NCBI GenBank assembly: GCA_902783155.1 | Contig: CACZPR010000036.1 | Coordinates: 1 to 48,652 of the forward strand | Length of the DNA: 48,652 nucleotides | Direction: 5' to 3' | Source: an uncultured Spirochaetaceae bacterium | GTDB taxonomy: Bacteria; Spirochaetota; Spirochaetia; Treponematales; Treponemataceae | Part shown: positions 40,628 through 48,652 of the stretch, in pieces | Position numbering within the stretch: position 1 is the first letter of the stretch | How the letters are laid out: each line of letters starts with the position of its first letter | The notes under the pieces: model-generated | The model's database searches: none | What the model was told of the DNA's origin: nothing | Seen by the model: only the letters and a program-made list of their open reading frames with translations | Program-made: the position numbers and the translations under genes

Positions 40628-42532
40628 CTAGAACAGAATCTCCATTCCAAGGGAAGCCTTTGCGATGCTCCTCATATCCGATGTGTAATAGTAGCCGCAT
40701 GATGTCTGGAGAGCCACATTGCTTGAAACACTTGCAATCTCCGCAGAAACACCAGTTCCCAGGCCAACCGTGTCGAAGAAGAATCCACCCTCACAGAACA
40801 CGCTGAACCTGCATGAAGGACTCAAGGACCAGTTCCATCCGGCAATACCGGTCAAAACAAATTTTCCGTAATTGTCAAAGTTATCAAACTCATCGTATGT
40901 GTTGATTGTGGACAAAGCACCTACCCCAGCCCCAACCTCAGCGTTCAGACCCAGGTAGAAATGCTCCGCAACTCCGAATGTAAGCGAATATCCGAGCGTG
41001 AAGACCACATCGTCCTCCGTCAGATAGGCATTGAAGTTTCCAGGCAGAACATAGAGTATGGAACTATAGGAGTCCCTCTTCTTCTGTAGCTTGGTCTTCT
41101 GCACATTCACCGGGTCCGAGGTCTGATTCCAGTCATCGCTCACAACGGAATCTGTCCTGACCTGTCTTTCAACTTTCGGTGGATTTCTGTCATCTTCCGT
41201 TATGTCCAGAACCTCGTCGTCCTCTACCTTCGGGACGTTTTTTTTTACAGAAACAGAGCTGTCATCAAAAGGCCCGTCCTTGTCCTGCCATGCAGTCTGG
41301 TTCCTTGACGGCTTTACAGGCTTGACCGGCTTTGTTGGCTCAGTTTTTTCAAGCTCCACGTCAATGGCAGGCTCCGACTGGTAGATTTTGGAGTTGTTTC
41401 TGTAGTTGAAGGAACAGACATTCTTTCCGTTGACCACATTCTTCAGGGACATGTTTTCAACCGACACCCTGTAGGAAGAAGGATCGCGACCGGTCTTCAC
41501 GGAGAGGGAAAGGACCGCCTCCACAAAATCCAGACCATCCTCGAATGCGGCATTGAACACTTCGACCGAATCAAGGAAGTTCTCATACTCCTCCTTGGCC
41601 TTGTCGTAATCTGCGCTGCGGACTGAAGGAACCTCCGGAATCTTTTTTCCAGAAAGCTCCTCGTAACTCAAAATCCCCGAGACGCTAAAAAGCTCCGTAC
41701 CGTCAATCCTGTAGCTGACCGTGTATGGCCATCCCTCGTTGCCCCTCAGCTTTGTGAAGGCCTGCACCGAAAGACTTATGCCGCTTCCCTGTGCGGACGA
41801 CTCCTTGAACGAAGCCCCCTCAAGAGCGGAAACCAGAGTGGAAAGCTTTTTTCTAAGGGAATCAGCCTTGCGGACAGACTCGGCATCCGGTCCGCTTCCA
41901 GTTTCCATGGCGCTGTATTTTTCCTGAATCTTCTCTATATCATTGGCAAGCCTCTGGAGCCCTCGGTCGTTCAGGGAGCCATCTGGATTGACCTCCGCGG
42001 CACGTGGCTTCTGGGAGGACCTCTCGTTGATTTCGTCCTGCATCTTTTTTCTGAGCATGGCCTTTCTCTGGTCAGACACATCCGATTTCAAGAGAGCGGC
42101 TATCTCCTGCTTCACACCCTCAATCTCCGCAATCTTTTCGGCAAGGGTGGCATCGTAGCTGCGTCCATACAGAATGCTGTCCGTCTTTTCGGTCAGAAGG
42201 TCATAAAGTTTCTGGACCCTGGCATTGTCGGCGGTCTTTACTTCCTCCTGCAAAAACAGTCCATCAACATCCGTCGTGGAATCGCCATAGCTGTCATAGT
42301 CATAATCGTCGTAGTCGTCATAGTCATAGTCGTAGGCATATTCATTGTAGTCATCGTCGCTTGTAACAAACACGGAAACCGACATTTCATCATCGTCCAG
42401 CCAGTCCTCGTCATCATCCCAAAAGTGTGAACGGTCGGCACTTGGCTTGGCGAACAGAGCTGCCGAAAAAAGCATCGCCATACCGACAGACATCAACTTC
42501 TTGTGCGGGCATCCCTTTTTTATCAAATTCAT
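40628..42532 (-). CDS. Predicted outer-membrane protein with Asp/Tyr-rich segment
   Basis: This 634-residue protein is preceded by GGGGGAGG. The signal peptide ends near ALFAKPS. It is followed by a strongly acidic stretch (FWDDDEDWLDDDE) and an almost pure Asp/Tyr tract (about residues 58-82). The middle is helical and charged (about 100-250), then comes a domain of unknown type and a Pro/Lys linker (EKTEPTKPVKPVKPSRNQ). The last 130 residues are alternating beta strands rich in Gly and aromatic residues, ending SLGMEILF, which fits an outer-membrane barrel with terminal Phe. No family is recognised. The acidic tract may bind divalent metal. It is a single-gene unit convergent with rny. Confidence 0.75.
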   Translation of the reverse strand: MNLIKKGCPHKKLMSVGMAMLFSAALFAKPSADRSHFWDDDEDWLDDDEMSVSVFVTSDDDYNEYAYDYDYDDYDDYDYDSYGDSTTDVDGLFLQEEVKTADNARVQKLYDLLTEKTDSILYGRSYDATLAEKIAEIEGVKQEIAALLKSDVSDQRKAMLRKKMQDEINERSSQKPRAAEVNPDGSLNDRGLQRLANDIEKIQEKYSAMETGSGPDAESVRKADSLRKKLSTLVSALEGASFKESSAQGSGISLSVQAFTKLRGNEGWPYTVSYRIDGTELFSVSGILSYEELSGKKIPEVPSVRSADYDKAKEEYENFLDSVEVFNAAFEDGLDFVEAVLSLSVKTGRDPSSYRVSVENMSLKNVVNGKNVCSFNYRNNSKIYQSEPAIDVELEKTEPTKPVKPVKPSRNQTAWQDKDGPFDDSSVSVKKNVPKVEDDEVLDITEDDRNPPKVERQVRTDSVVSDDWNQTSDPVNVQKTKLQKKRDSYSSILYVLPGNFNAYLTEDDVVFTLGYSLTFGVAEHFYLGLNAEVGAGVGALSTINTYDEFDNFDNYGKFVLTGIAGWNWSLSPSCRFSVFCEGGFFFDTVGLGTGVSAEIASVSSNVALQTSCGYYYTSDMRSIAKASLGMEILF

Positions 42533-42704
42533 ATAATCCTCCCCCAGACTCTAATGCTGGAACAGTGGAACCGGGCAAACCAAAACGCCCATGGCCCGCA
42601 AAACACATTCGATTTCGCGAGCCGCTCCAACTTCTATTTTACGACACTTATCTGCTTTATATCAACCTTTTTTTATGAATTTGGTTACAAATTTTTAAAC
42701 CCGC

Positions 42705-44486
42705 CTAAAGAAGCGCAAACTGTGAAGAATAAAGCCTGTAGTAAGGTCCCAGATTTGCCATGAGCTGGTAGTGGGAGCCACGCTCGACTATTTTTCCATG
42801 GTCCACGTAGAAGATTGTGTCGCAGTTTTTGATCGTTGAAAGTCTGTGGGCGATTATGAAGCTCGTCCTTCCCTTCAAAAGCCTGTTCAAGCCCTTCTGC
42901 AAAAGGATTTCGGTCTCAGTGTCGATTGAAGATGTGGCCTCGTCCAGAACCAGAATCCTTGGGTTTGCCAAAAGCGCACGGGCAAAGGAAATCAGCTGCC
43001 TCTGTCCTACGCTCAGTCTGGTTCCACGCTCGTTCACCTCGGTATTGTAGCCTTCCTCCATCTGCATTATGAAATCGTGGGCGCAGACTGTTTTTGCGGC
43101 TTCCATAACCTGCTCGTCGGTCGCATCCATGTTTCCGTAGCGGATGTTGTCCATTATGGTGCCCCGGAAGATGAAGCTGTCCTGCATCATAACGCCCATC
43201 TGAGTGCGGAGTGATTTTATGGTCACGTCCTGAAGATTGTTTCCGTCAACCAGAATCTGCCCGGACTCTGGATTGTAGAAGCGGCTCAGAAGATTCACTA
43301 TGGTAGATTTTCCGGCTCCGGTCGGTCCTACTATTGCAACAGATTCCCCGCTCGGAATGTCGAAGCTCACGTCGTCAAGAACGCGCACACCAGGTTCATA
43401 CGAAAAGCTCACGTTCCTGTACTCAACATGTCCGTCCACCGGTGGAAGCACCCCTGCCCCATCCCTGTCCGTAACCGAAATCGGTTCGTCTATGGTCTCG
43501 AAGATTCGCTCCACATAGGAAACCGCGGTCAGAAGATTGTTGATGAAATCGGCAAGAGTCGTAATCGGCTGCCAGAAGCGGCTTATGTATGCTGTGAATG
43601 CAACGAGCGTTCCAACGGTGACACCCGAAAAACCGATGTTTATCCAGTGGATTCCGAGAGTGTAGGCCGCGACCATCGTGGCCGTGGATATAATCTGCAC
43701 GAAGGGACCCATCATGAACGCAAGCTTCACCGCCTTGAGCCACGCGCGCCTGTAGGAGTCAGAAAGGTTTTTGAAAATCTTGATGTTCTCCTCTTCCCTT
43801 ACGAAAGACTGGGTCACGCGGATTCCGTTTATGCTCTCGGAAATGTATGCGTTCAGGTTGGACTGCTTGTTGCTCTGCTCCCTCCATGCCTTTCTCTGCT
43901 TTTTCTTCAATATGAATACGTAGGCAATGAAAACCGGAAGCCCCGCAAGAACGACCAGAGTAAGAGGCACGTTGATTGTAAACATGAATGCGATTATGAA
44001 AATCAGCGAGCAGAGGTCGGTGATTGTATTCACAAGTCCGTTGCTCAGAACGTCGGAAAGATTGTTCACGTAGTTCACGATTCTCACCTGGATTTTTCCA
44101 TGAGGTCTTGAATCAAAATAGTCGAACGGAAGCTTAAGCACATGCTCGAAAATGTCCGTCCTCAAATCATGCACGATTCCCTGCCCGATTTTCGTCATGC
44201 AGCGGATTTTGATTCTGAGGGCGATTGCAGTGAAAAGCGAGATTCCAAGGGTCGCCGCAGAAAGAATCAGTATGAGGCGGAAATTCTTGTTGGGAATCCC
44301 CTCGTCCATAATCAGCTTGAGGAAATACGGATAGAGCATTCCCAGCGCCGCAGTCAGAAGCATAAGGATGATTACCCCGACCATGGTTTTCATGTGGGGC
44401 TTCACATATTTTCCTAGCCTGCCAAGTTTTGTGAAATCATATTTTTCTTCAAGACTTTCGTCCACATCATATTTATTTCTTGCCAT
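42705..44486 (-). CDS. ABC exporter subunit with intact ATPase site (heterodimer partner 2)
   Basis: ATG 44486 is chosen because TTGGAG precedes it; an in-frame TTG at 44507 is upstream of that site. The 593-residue protein is a half-transporter with six membrane helices (about 30-310) and one nucleotide-binding domain. Walker A is GPTGAGKST, the signature is LSVGQRQL (non-consensus Val in place of Gly), Walker B is ILVLDEATSSID with catalytic Glu, and the H-loop is IIAHRLST. The gene lies 28 bases after the partner. The pattern is that of heterodimeric multidrug or lipid exporters. The substrate is unknown. Confidence 0.93.
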   Translation of the reverse strand: MARNKYDVDESLEEKYDFTKLGRLGKYVKPHMKTMVGVIILMLLTAALGMLYPYFLKLIMDEGIPNKNFRLILILSAATLGISLFTAIALRIKIRCMTKIGQGIVHDLRTDIFEHVLKLPFDYFDSRPHGKIQVRIVNYVNNLSDVLSNGLVNTITDLCSLIFIIAFMFTINVPLTLVVLAGLPVFIAYVFILKKKQRKAWREQSNKQSNLNAYISESINGIRVTQSFVREEENIKIFKNLSDSYRRAWLKAVKLAFMMGPFVQIISTATMVAAYTLGIHWINIGFSGVTVGTLVAFTAYISRFWQPITTLADFINNLLTAVSYVERIFETIDEPISVTDRDGAGVLPPVDGHVEYRNVSFSYEPGVRVLDDVSFDIPSGESVAIVGPTGAGKSTIVNLLSRFYNPESGQILVDGNNLQDVTIKSLRTQMGVMMQDSFIFRGTIMDNIRYGNMDATDEQVMEAAKTVCAHDFIMQMEEGYNTEVNERGTRLSVGQRQLISFARALLANPRILVLDEATSSIDTETEILLQKGLNRLLKGRTSFIIAHRLSTIKNCDTIFYVDHGKIVERGSHYQLMANLGPYYRLYSSQFALL

Positions 44487-44514
44487 GATTTTCTCCAAAA
44501 GAAACAATGAGTTT

Positions 44515-46266
44515 CTACAACATCGGAACCGGCTTTGACTCCGGCTCGAACTGCCCGTACTGGTGATTGTAGACAGAAGCGTAATATCCGCCCATCTTCA
44601 CAAGCTCCTCATGGGTTCCCCTTTCGATTATGCGTCCCTCGTTCATTACAAGAATCTGGTCGCAGTCCTTGACCGATGAAATCCTGTACGCAATCACAAA
44701 AAGGGTTCTGTCCTTTGTCACCGAATTGAGCGCGTGCTGGATCTGGGTCTCGGTCTCCATGTCCACGGCAGAAGTCGTATCGTCGAGTATTATAATAGAA
44801 GGATTTTTCAAAAGTGCGCGCGCAAGTGAAATCCTCTGCTTTTGACCGCCGCTCAAACCGACGCCCCTTTCGCCTACAATGGTGTCATAACCGTCGGGCA
44901 TCTGCCTTATGAATCCGTCCGCATCAGCAAGCTTGGCAACTTCCTCAACCTTTTCAAAAGGACATTCAGGATCTCCGTAGGCAATGTTTCCTTCTATTGT
45001 ATCGCTGAACAAAAACACGTCCTGCATGGCCATCCCGATGTTCTCGCGGAGACTGTACATGTTCATCTCACGGATGTCGGTTCCGTCAACTTTTATGGAG
45101 CCTGACGAAACGTCATAAAATCGGCATAGCAGATTCATGACCGTAGTTTTTCCGCTGCCAGTGTTCCCGATGATTCCGACCGAATGTCCCTTATCAACCT
45201 TGAAGCTCACGCCATGAAGAATCTCCTCTCCGTTAACGCTGTAGTCCACATCGTCAAATTCAACGCTTCCCTCAATGCGGGTCTTTTCAACCGGATGTTC
45301 AGGAAGCTTGATGCCGGGTTCCACAGAATATGTTCCGTAGATTTTATCGATTGAAGCCTTGAAGCGCAGTGCATCGTTAATCAGCCAGCCGAGCATCCTG
45401 AGCGGATTTGTAAGCATCCAGAGGTAGCCGTTCACAGTCACGAAATCACCCATGGACATCTCGCCCCTGATTGCAAGGAAGCCTCCGTAGACCATAAGAA
45501 TCACGTTGATTACGGTTCCCATGAACTCAAAAATCGGCACGTATTTTTTCCAGATTTTCGAAGCCTTGATTTCGCTCTGCCTGTATGCCTCGTTCTCCTT
45601 TTCAAAACGGTTAAGTTCGAACCTCTCCTTGGCGAACGCACGTACCACACGGTTTGCGGCGATGTTCTCCTGCACATAGGAATTGAGGCTCGAAAAACAC
45701 TGGCGCACAACGGCAAACGCAGGACCCACCTCCTTCATCTGAAGCCAGACAAATAGCGCGGTAAACGGAAGAATTGCAAGGAAGGCCACCGCAAGCTTCA
45801 CGTTGACGAAAAAAATCATCACGAGAGCCGCCACAAGCCACACGCAGTTTCTGAAAACATTGTAGATTACGAACGCAACGAAATGACGCACCGCATCCAT
45901 GTCGCCGGTCTGCCTTGACATAAGGTCTCCCGCACGGTTTTCGTTGTAGAAAGTGAAATCCTCGCGGAGAAGCTTTCTGTACACGGCATTCCTCATGTCA
46001 AAAAGGACACCCTGGCTGGATTTTTCAAAAAGCATCTGCGCAAGATACTGGAATCCCTCACGGAAAACCGACACCCCGATCAAAATCGCCATGCAGATTC
46101 CAAGATACTGCAATTTTCCGCCGACGATAACGTTATCGATTATAAAGCCGGAAACCTTAGGATTGATGACCGACATTGCCGACACAACAAGGATTATGGA
46201 AAGCCCCACAATCATCTTGCCCCTGTGCTTGCCCAAAAATGAGCCGAACCATTTGAATGAACTCAT
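44515..46266 (-). CDS. ABC exporter subunit with degenerate ATPase site (heterodimer partner 1)
   Basis: This 583-residue half-transporter has six predicted membrane helices (about 15-300) and an ATPase domain. Walker A is GNTGSGKTT and the signature is the consensus LSGGQKQR. Walker B is IIILDDTTSAVD, with Asp instead of the catalytic Glu. The H-loop reads VIAYRISS, with Tyr instead of His. Both changes mark the degenerate subunit of heterodimeric exporters (TM287/288, LmrCD, BmrCD type), while its consensus signature completes the active site of the partner. It is the first gene of the pair, downstream of the argS terminator. Confidence 0.93.
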   Translation of the reverse strand: MSSFKWFGSFLGKHRGKMIVGLSIILVVSAMSVINPKVSGFIIDNVIVGGKLQYLGICMAILIGVSVFREGFQYLAQMLFEKSSQGVLFDMRNAVYRKLLREDFTFYNENRAGDLMSRQTGDMDAVRHFVAFVIYNVFRNCVWLVAALVMIFFVNVKLAVAFLAILPFTALFVWLQMKEVGPAFAVVRQCFSSLNSYVQENIAANRVVRAFAKERFELNRFEKENEAYRQSEIKASKIWKKYVPIFEFMGTVINVILMVYGGFLAIRGEMSMGDFVTVNGYLWMLTNPLRMLGWLINDALRFKASIDKIYGTYSVEPGIKLPEHPVEKTRIEGSVEFDDVDYSVNGEEILHGVSFKVDKGHSVGIIGNTGSGKTTVMNLLCRFYDVSSGSIKVDGTDIREMNMYSLRENIGMAMQDVFLFSDTIEGNIAYGDPECPFEKVEEVAKLADADGFIRQMPDGYDTIVGERGVGLSGGQKQRISLARALLKNPSIIILDDTTSAVDMETETQIQHALNSVTKDRTLFVIAYRISSVKDCDQILVMNEGRIIERGTHEELVKMGGYYASVYNHQYGQFEPESKPVPML

Positions 46267-46360
46267 ACTTCGTTTCTACAATGACCGCAAAATAAAATCG
46301 ACATGGATTTTTTATAATTCCTACTCAAAAAATTTCAGATTTAGGGAACAGCTAATGAAC

Positions 46361-46390
46361 AAAAAAAAATCCCGGCCACAACGACCGGGA
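46361..46390 (-). terminator. argS terminator
   Basis: On the minus strand TCCCGG (46390-46385) pairs with CCGGGA (46375-46370), followed by nine T (46369-46361). It lies 42 bases after the argS stop. Confidence 0.85.
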
Positions 46391-46431
46391 CTTGTTTTTA
46401 ATATATCCATTATCCACAATGGATTTTTGAT

Positions 46432-48276
46432 TTACATCCTGTCAAGGAACGGAACAAGCACAAGCTCCATTGCGTTCTTCAGCACGGTCAGTGTTGATTT
46501 TGCAAGAAGGAGCCTGGCCTGCGCAAGTTTTTTGTTTTCATCAGAAACGGACAGAATCGGACAGTCGCGGTAGAATGAGCTGAACGCCTTGCACACATCA
46601 TAAAGATAGACTGCAACAACGCTCGGGTCCAAATCATCTGCGGCACGGGAAACAATCTGCGGGAATTTTCCAAGCTCCTTAATCAAAGCCCACTCGCTTT
46701 CGTGAGTCAAAAGTGAAATCGACCCGTCGCTTGAATCAGGCTCCAGTCCCTGCTCGTGGCTCTTTCTCAAAATCGATGCAATGCGCGCTCCCATGTACTG
46801 AAGGTAAGGTCCGGTGTTGCCTGTGAACGAAAGGCTTTCCTCCGGGTTGAAGAGCATGTCCTTTACCGGCGTAACCTGGAGAAGATAATAATGGAGGGCT
46901 GCCAGCGCAACCTTTTCCGCAACCTCATCAGGATTTCCGACATCGGCATCACGTCCGCGCTCGTTTATCGCCTTGAGTGCATCGGCATGGAGACCGTCAA
47001 TCAAATCATCTGCATCAACGACAGTACCCTCACGGCTTTTCATCCTGCCAGACGGAAGATTCACAAGACCGTAGCTCAGGTGGTAAAGATTGTCGGTCCA
47101 CTCGTATCCAAGCTGTCTTAATATATAGAAGAGAACCTTGAAGTGATAGATCTGCTCGCTCGCAACGACATAGACCATCTGGTTGTACGCCCAGTCATTG
47201 TGACGCGCGATTGCGGTTCCTATGTCCTGGGTTATGTAGACCGAAGTTCCGTCCTTCCTCAAAAGAACCTTCGACTGCGGATTTCCGTCCCTGTCATTTC
47301 CAACGACCGAAGTTATGTCAATGCGGACAGAGCCGTCATCAGCCTTGAAAAATATTCCCTTCTCCAGACCAGACTGAATGATTTCCTTTCCCAGAAGATA
47401 TGTGTCGCTCTCAAAATAAAGCTTCTCAAAATCAACGCCGGTCCTCTTGTATGTTTCCTTTACGCCGTTCAAAGTCCAGTCGTTCATTTTCTGCCAAAGC
47501 GCACGGATGTCGGAATCGCCCTGCTCCCATTTTACGAGCATCTCCTCTGCCTGCTCCTGAGCCTCCGGGTGCTCCTTTGAATACTTGTCGAACTCGACAT
47601 AGCACTGGCCGACAAAATGGTCTCCCTTCATTCCGAGAGATTCCGGGGTTTCGTTCTTCGGTTCATGGAAAAGCCTGTAGGCAAGCATGCTCTTACAGAT
47701 GTGGATTCCGCGGTTGTTGATTATGTTCGTCCTGAAAACCTCGGCTCCCGCTTTTTTAAGGATGCGGCTGACAGATTCACCAAGGGCATCGTTTCTCATG
47801 TGACCAAGATGGAGCGGCTTGTTCGTGTTCGGAGATGAATACTCCACCATGACCTTGCGTCCTTCAAGATGCTTTTTTCCGTCCTCACCGATTGAACCGT
47901 AATTTTCGCCCTGTGCCTCGATTGTCTTGAGAATGTCACCGGCAGCGTTCGCCTTGTTGAGCTTTATGTTGACGTATGGACCGACAGCCTCGAAAGCACC
48001 AAGGGATGCGACATCAACACCGCCAAGACTTCCCTTTGACTCAGACGCAGCCTTGATGATTCCCGCAACCTGCTGTGCAATGGCCGGCGGAGCAAGACGG
48101 AAAACCTTCGCAAGAGTAAACATCGGGATTCCAAGGTCCCCCATCTCCGGCTTCGGTGGATTTTCAACACGGACAGCATCCGCCTCAACATTTGCGCACT
48201 CTATCTTCTTCTCCGCAATAAACTGATTGATTGCCGCAACAACGACAGCCCTGAACTGCTCTTTCTGGTCAGCCAT
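46432..48276 (-). CDS. argS: Arginyl-tRNA synthetase
   Basis: It charges tRNA-Arg with arginine (EC 6.1.1.19). The 614-residue class Ia synthetase has an N-terminal Add-1 tRNA-binding domain (about 1-115), the HIGH-type motif in SPNTNKPLHLGHMRN and a KMSKS-equivalent GRMKSREG. The C-terminal anticodon-binding helical domain begins near GPYLQYMGARIASILR, and the protein ends VPFLDRM as in the family. It has a strong AGGAAGGGG ribosome-binding site. It is a single-gene unit with its own promoter (48312-48340) and terminator. Confidence 0.97.
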   Translation of the reverse strand: MADQKEQFRAVVVAAINQFIAEKKIECANVEADAVRVENPPKPEMGDLGIPMFTLAKVFRLAPPAIAQQVAGIIKAASESKGSLGGVDVASLGAFEAVGPYVNIKLNKANAAGDILKTIEAQGENYGSIGEDGKKHLEGRKVMVEYSSPNTNKPLHLGHMRNDALGESVSRILKKAGAEVFRTNIINNRGIHICKSMLAYRLFHEPKNETPESLGMKGDHFVGQCYVEFDKYSKEHPEAQEQAEEMLVKWEQGDSDIRALWQKMNDWTLNGVKETYKRTGVDFEKLYFESDTYLLGKEIIQSGLEKGIFFKADDGSVRIDITSVVGNDRDGNPQSKVLLRKDGTSVYITQDIGTAIARHNDWAYNQMVYVVASEQIYHFKVLFYILRQLGYEWTDNLYHLSYGLVNLPSGRMKSREGTVVDADDLIDGLHADALKAINERGRDADVGNPDEVAEKVALAALHYYLLQVTPVKDMLFNPEESLSFTGNTGPYLQYMGARIASILRKSHEQGLEPDSSDGSISLLTHESEWALIKELGKFPQIVSRAADDLDPSVVAVYLYDVCKAFSSFYRDCPILSVSDENKKLAQARLLLAKSTLTVLKNAMELVLVPFLDRM

Positions 48277-48311
48277 TATTTTCCCCTTCCTAAAAAAATC
48301 AAAGTCCTACT

Positions 48312-48340
48312 ATTATAATTGCAGACGGGGTTTGTGGCAA
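48312..48340 (-). promoter_or_regulatory. argS promoter
   Basis: On the minus strand TTGCCA (48340-48335), 17 bases and TATAAT (48317-48312) predict a start near 48305 and a leader of about 30 bases carrying AGGAAGGGG. Unlike galT or dgt it is not leaderless. Confidence 0.7.
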
Positions 48341-48652
48341 GATAGGGAAATAAATCTGTGGAAGACAAGTGCAAATCAAAAATAAACTTAGAAAGACTCA
48401 TTCTAAACGAGCAAGCACTTCCATTCCCGACAGGAACCAGTCGCAAGCTATCGCTTGCTAAGGAGTTTCGCTTTGGTCGCAAAAGCTCCCATTTTCCCTG
48501 CGGGAAAAACAGCAAAACTCCAAATCTAATTGCTAAATTGCGCTCCCCACCGCACAAATGGCTGCTTGCCACGAACCCTGCCTCCATTGCAGTGCTTGCT
48601 CAAACCTTTTTGGACTTTCCATCTCTTGTTTTTGGCACTTGTCCTCCACAAC
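48341..48652. other. Non-coding right end with two short palindromes
   Basis: No gene is supported in this stretch. It contains GCAAGC/GCTTGC arms (48443-48458) and a perfect TTTTCCC/GGGAAAA hairpin with a three-base loop (48492-48508). Frames crossing it have biased composition and no start signals. Confidence 0.5.

Noticed and set aside
43428..44111. 227-codon plus-strand frame opposite an ABC exporter gene
   Set aside because: A shadow of the membrane domain in the reverse frame, rich in His/Arg, with no start signals.
48276..48587. 103-codon minus-strand frame upstream of argS
   Set aside because: It overlaps the argS promoter and leader, lacks a ribosome-binding site and shows no family resemblance.

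Overview
The window looks like chromosomal DNA of a spirochaete close to Treponema, probably a gut, rumen or oral species. The evidence is indirect: moderate G+C, a relaxed-lipobox SH3 lipoprotein, a CHASE2-type adenylate cyclase, an EIIA-Ntr-like protein without a sugar PTS beside it, a class II galactose-1-phosphate uridylyltransferase, AsnA-type asparagine synthetase, RNase Y, and Rpn/DUF4143 accessory genes. No rRNA, tRNA, CRISPR array or complete insertion sequence was recognised. All readings were made by eye, without database searches.

Layout. 1-347: two remnant C-terminal tails of Rpn-family genes. 404-3921: pyrG-guaA nucleotide operon (4-bp overlap) ending in a terminator. 3959-5022: AT-rich island with three hairpins and two small unknown genes, closed by a second copy of the guaA terminator region. 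5350-11590: a methyltransferase, then a CHASE2-adenylate cyclase divergent from a three-gene envelope operon (small exported protein, outer-membrane barrel, FecR-domain protein). 11614-14190: GH2 beta-mannosidase. 14207-18744 (minus): SH3 lipoprotein, ABC-F ATPase and ychF. 18873-20660: tpiA, a heptanucleotide repeat, a 48-residue membrane protein and argR. 20777-24433: galT, asnA and a radical-SAM-like protein lacking the cluster motif. 24580-29179: HtrA protease followed by a large M16-family protein without its zinc motif. 29197-34468: GNAT, an Rpn-family protein, 5-formyl-THF cyclo-ligase, dGTPase, a DUF4143 ATPase and a short remnant. 34676-38758 (minus): an unknown 496-residue protein, EIIA-Ntr and transketolase. 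38969-42532: rny and a predicted outer-membrane protein. 42705-46266 (minus): a heterodimeric ABC exporter. 46432-48276 (minus): argS.

The most general signal is in the promoters. At least six first-in-operon genes (pyrG, the methyltransferase, the cyclase, the SH3 lipoprotein, galT, dgt) have a -10 hexamer only 6-9 bases before the start codon, a matching -35 at 17-base spacing, and no Shine-Dalgarno sequence. This predicts leaderless mRNAs. Internal operon genes and several other first genes have clear purine-rich ribosome-binding sites, so two initiation modes seem to coexist.

Other items worth attention are the divergent cyclase/FecR/outer-membrane locus with interlocked promoters, an ArgR-box-like palindrome filling the argR promoter spacer, three copies of a motif at exact 33-bp steps before the DUF4143 gene, the catalytically dead-looking M16 protein after HtrA, and the human-like long form of GMP synthetase.
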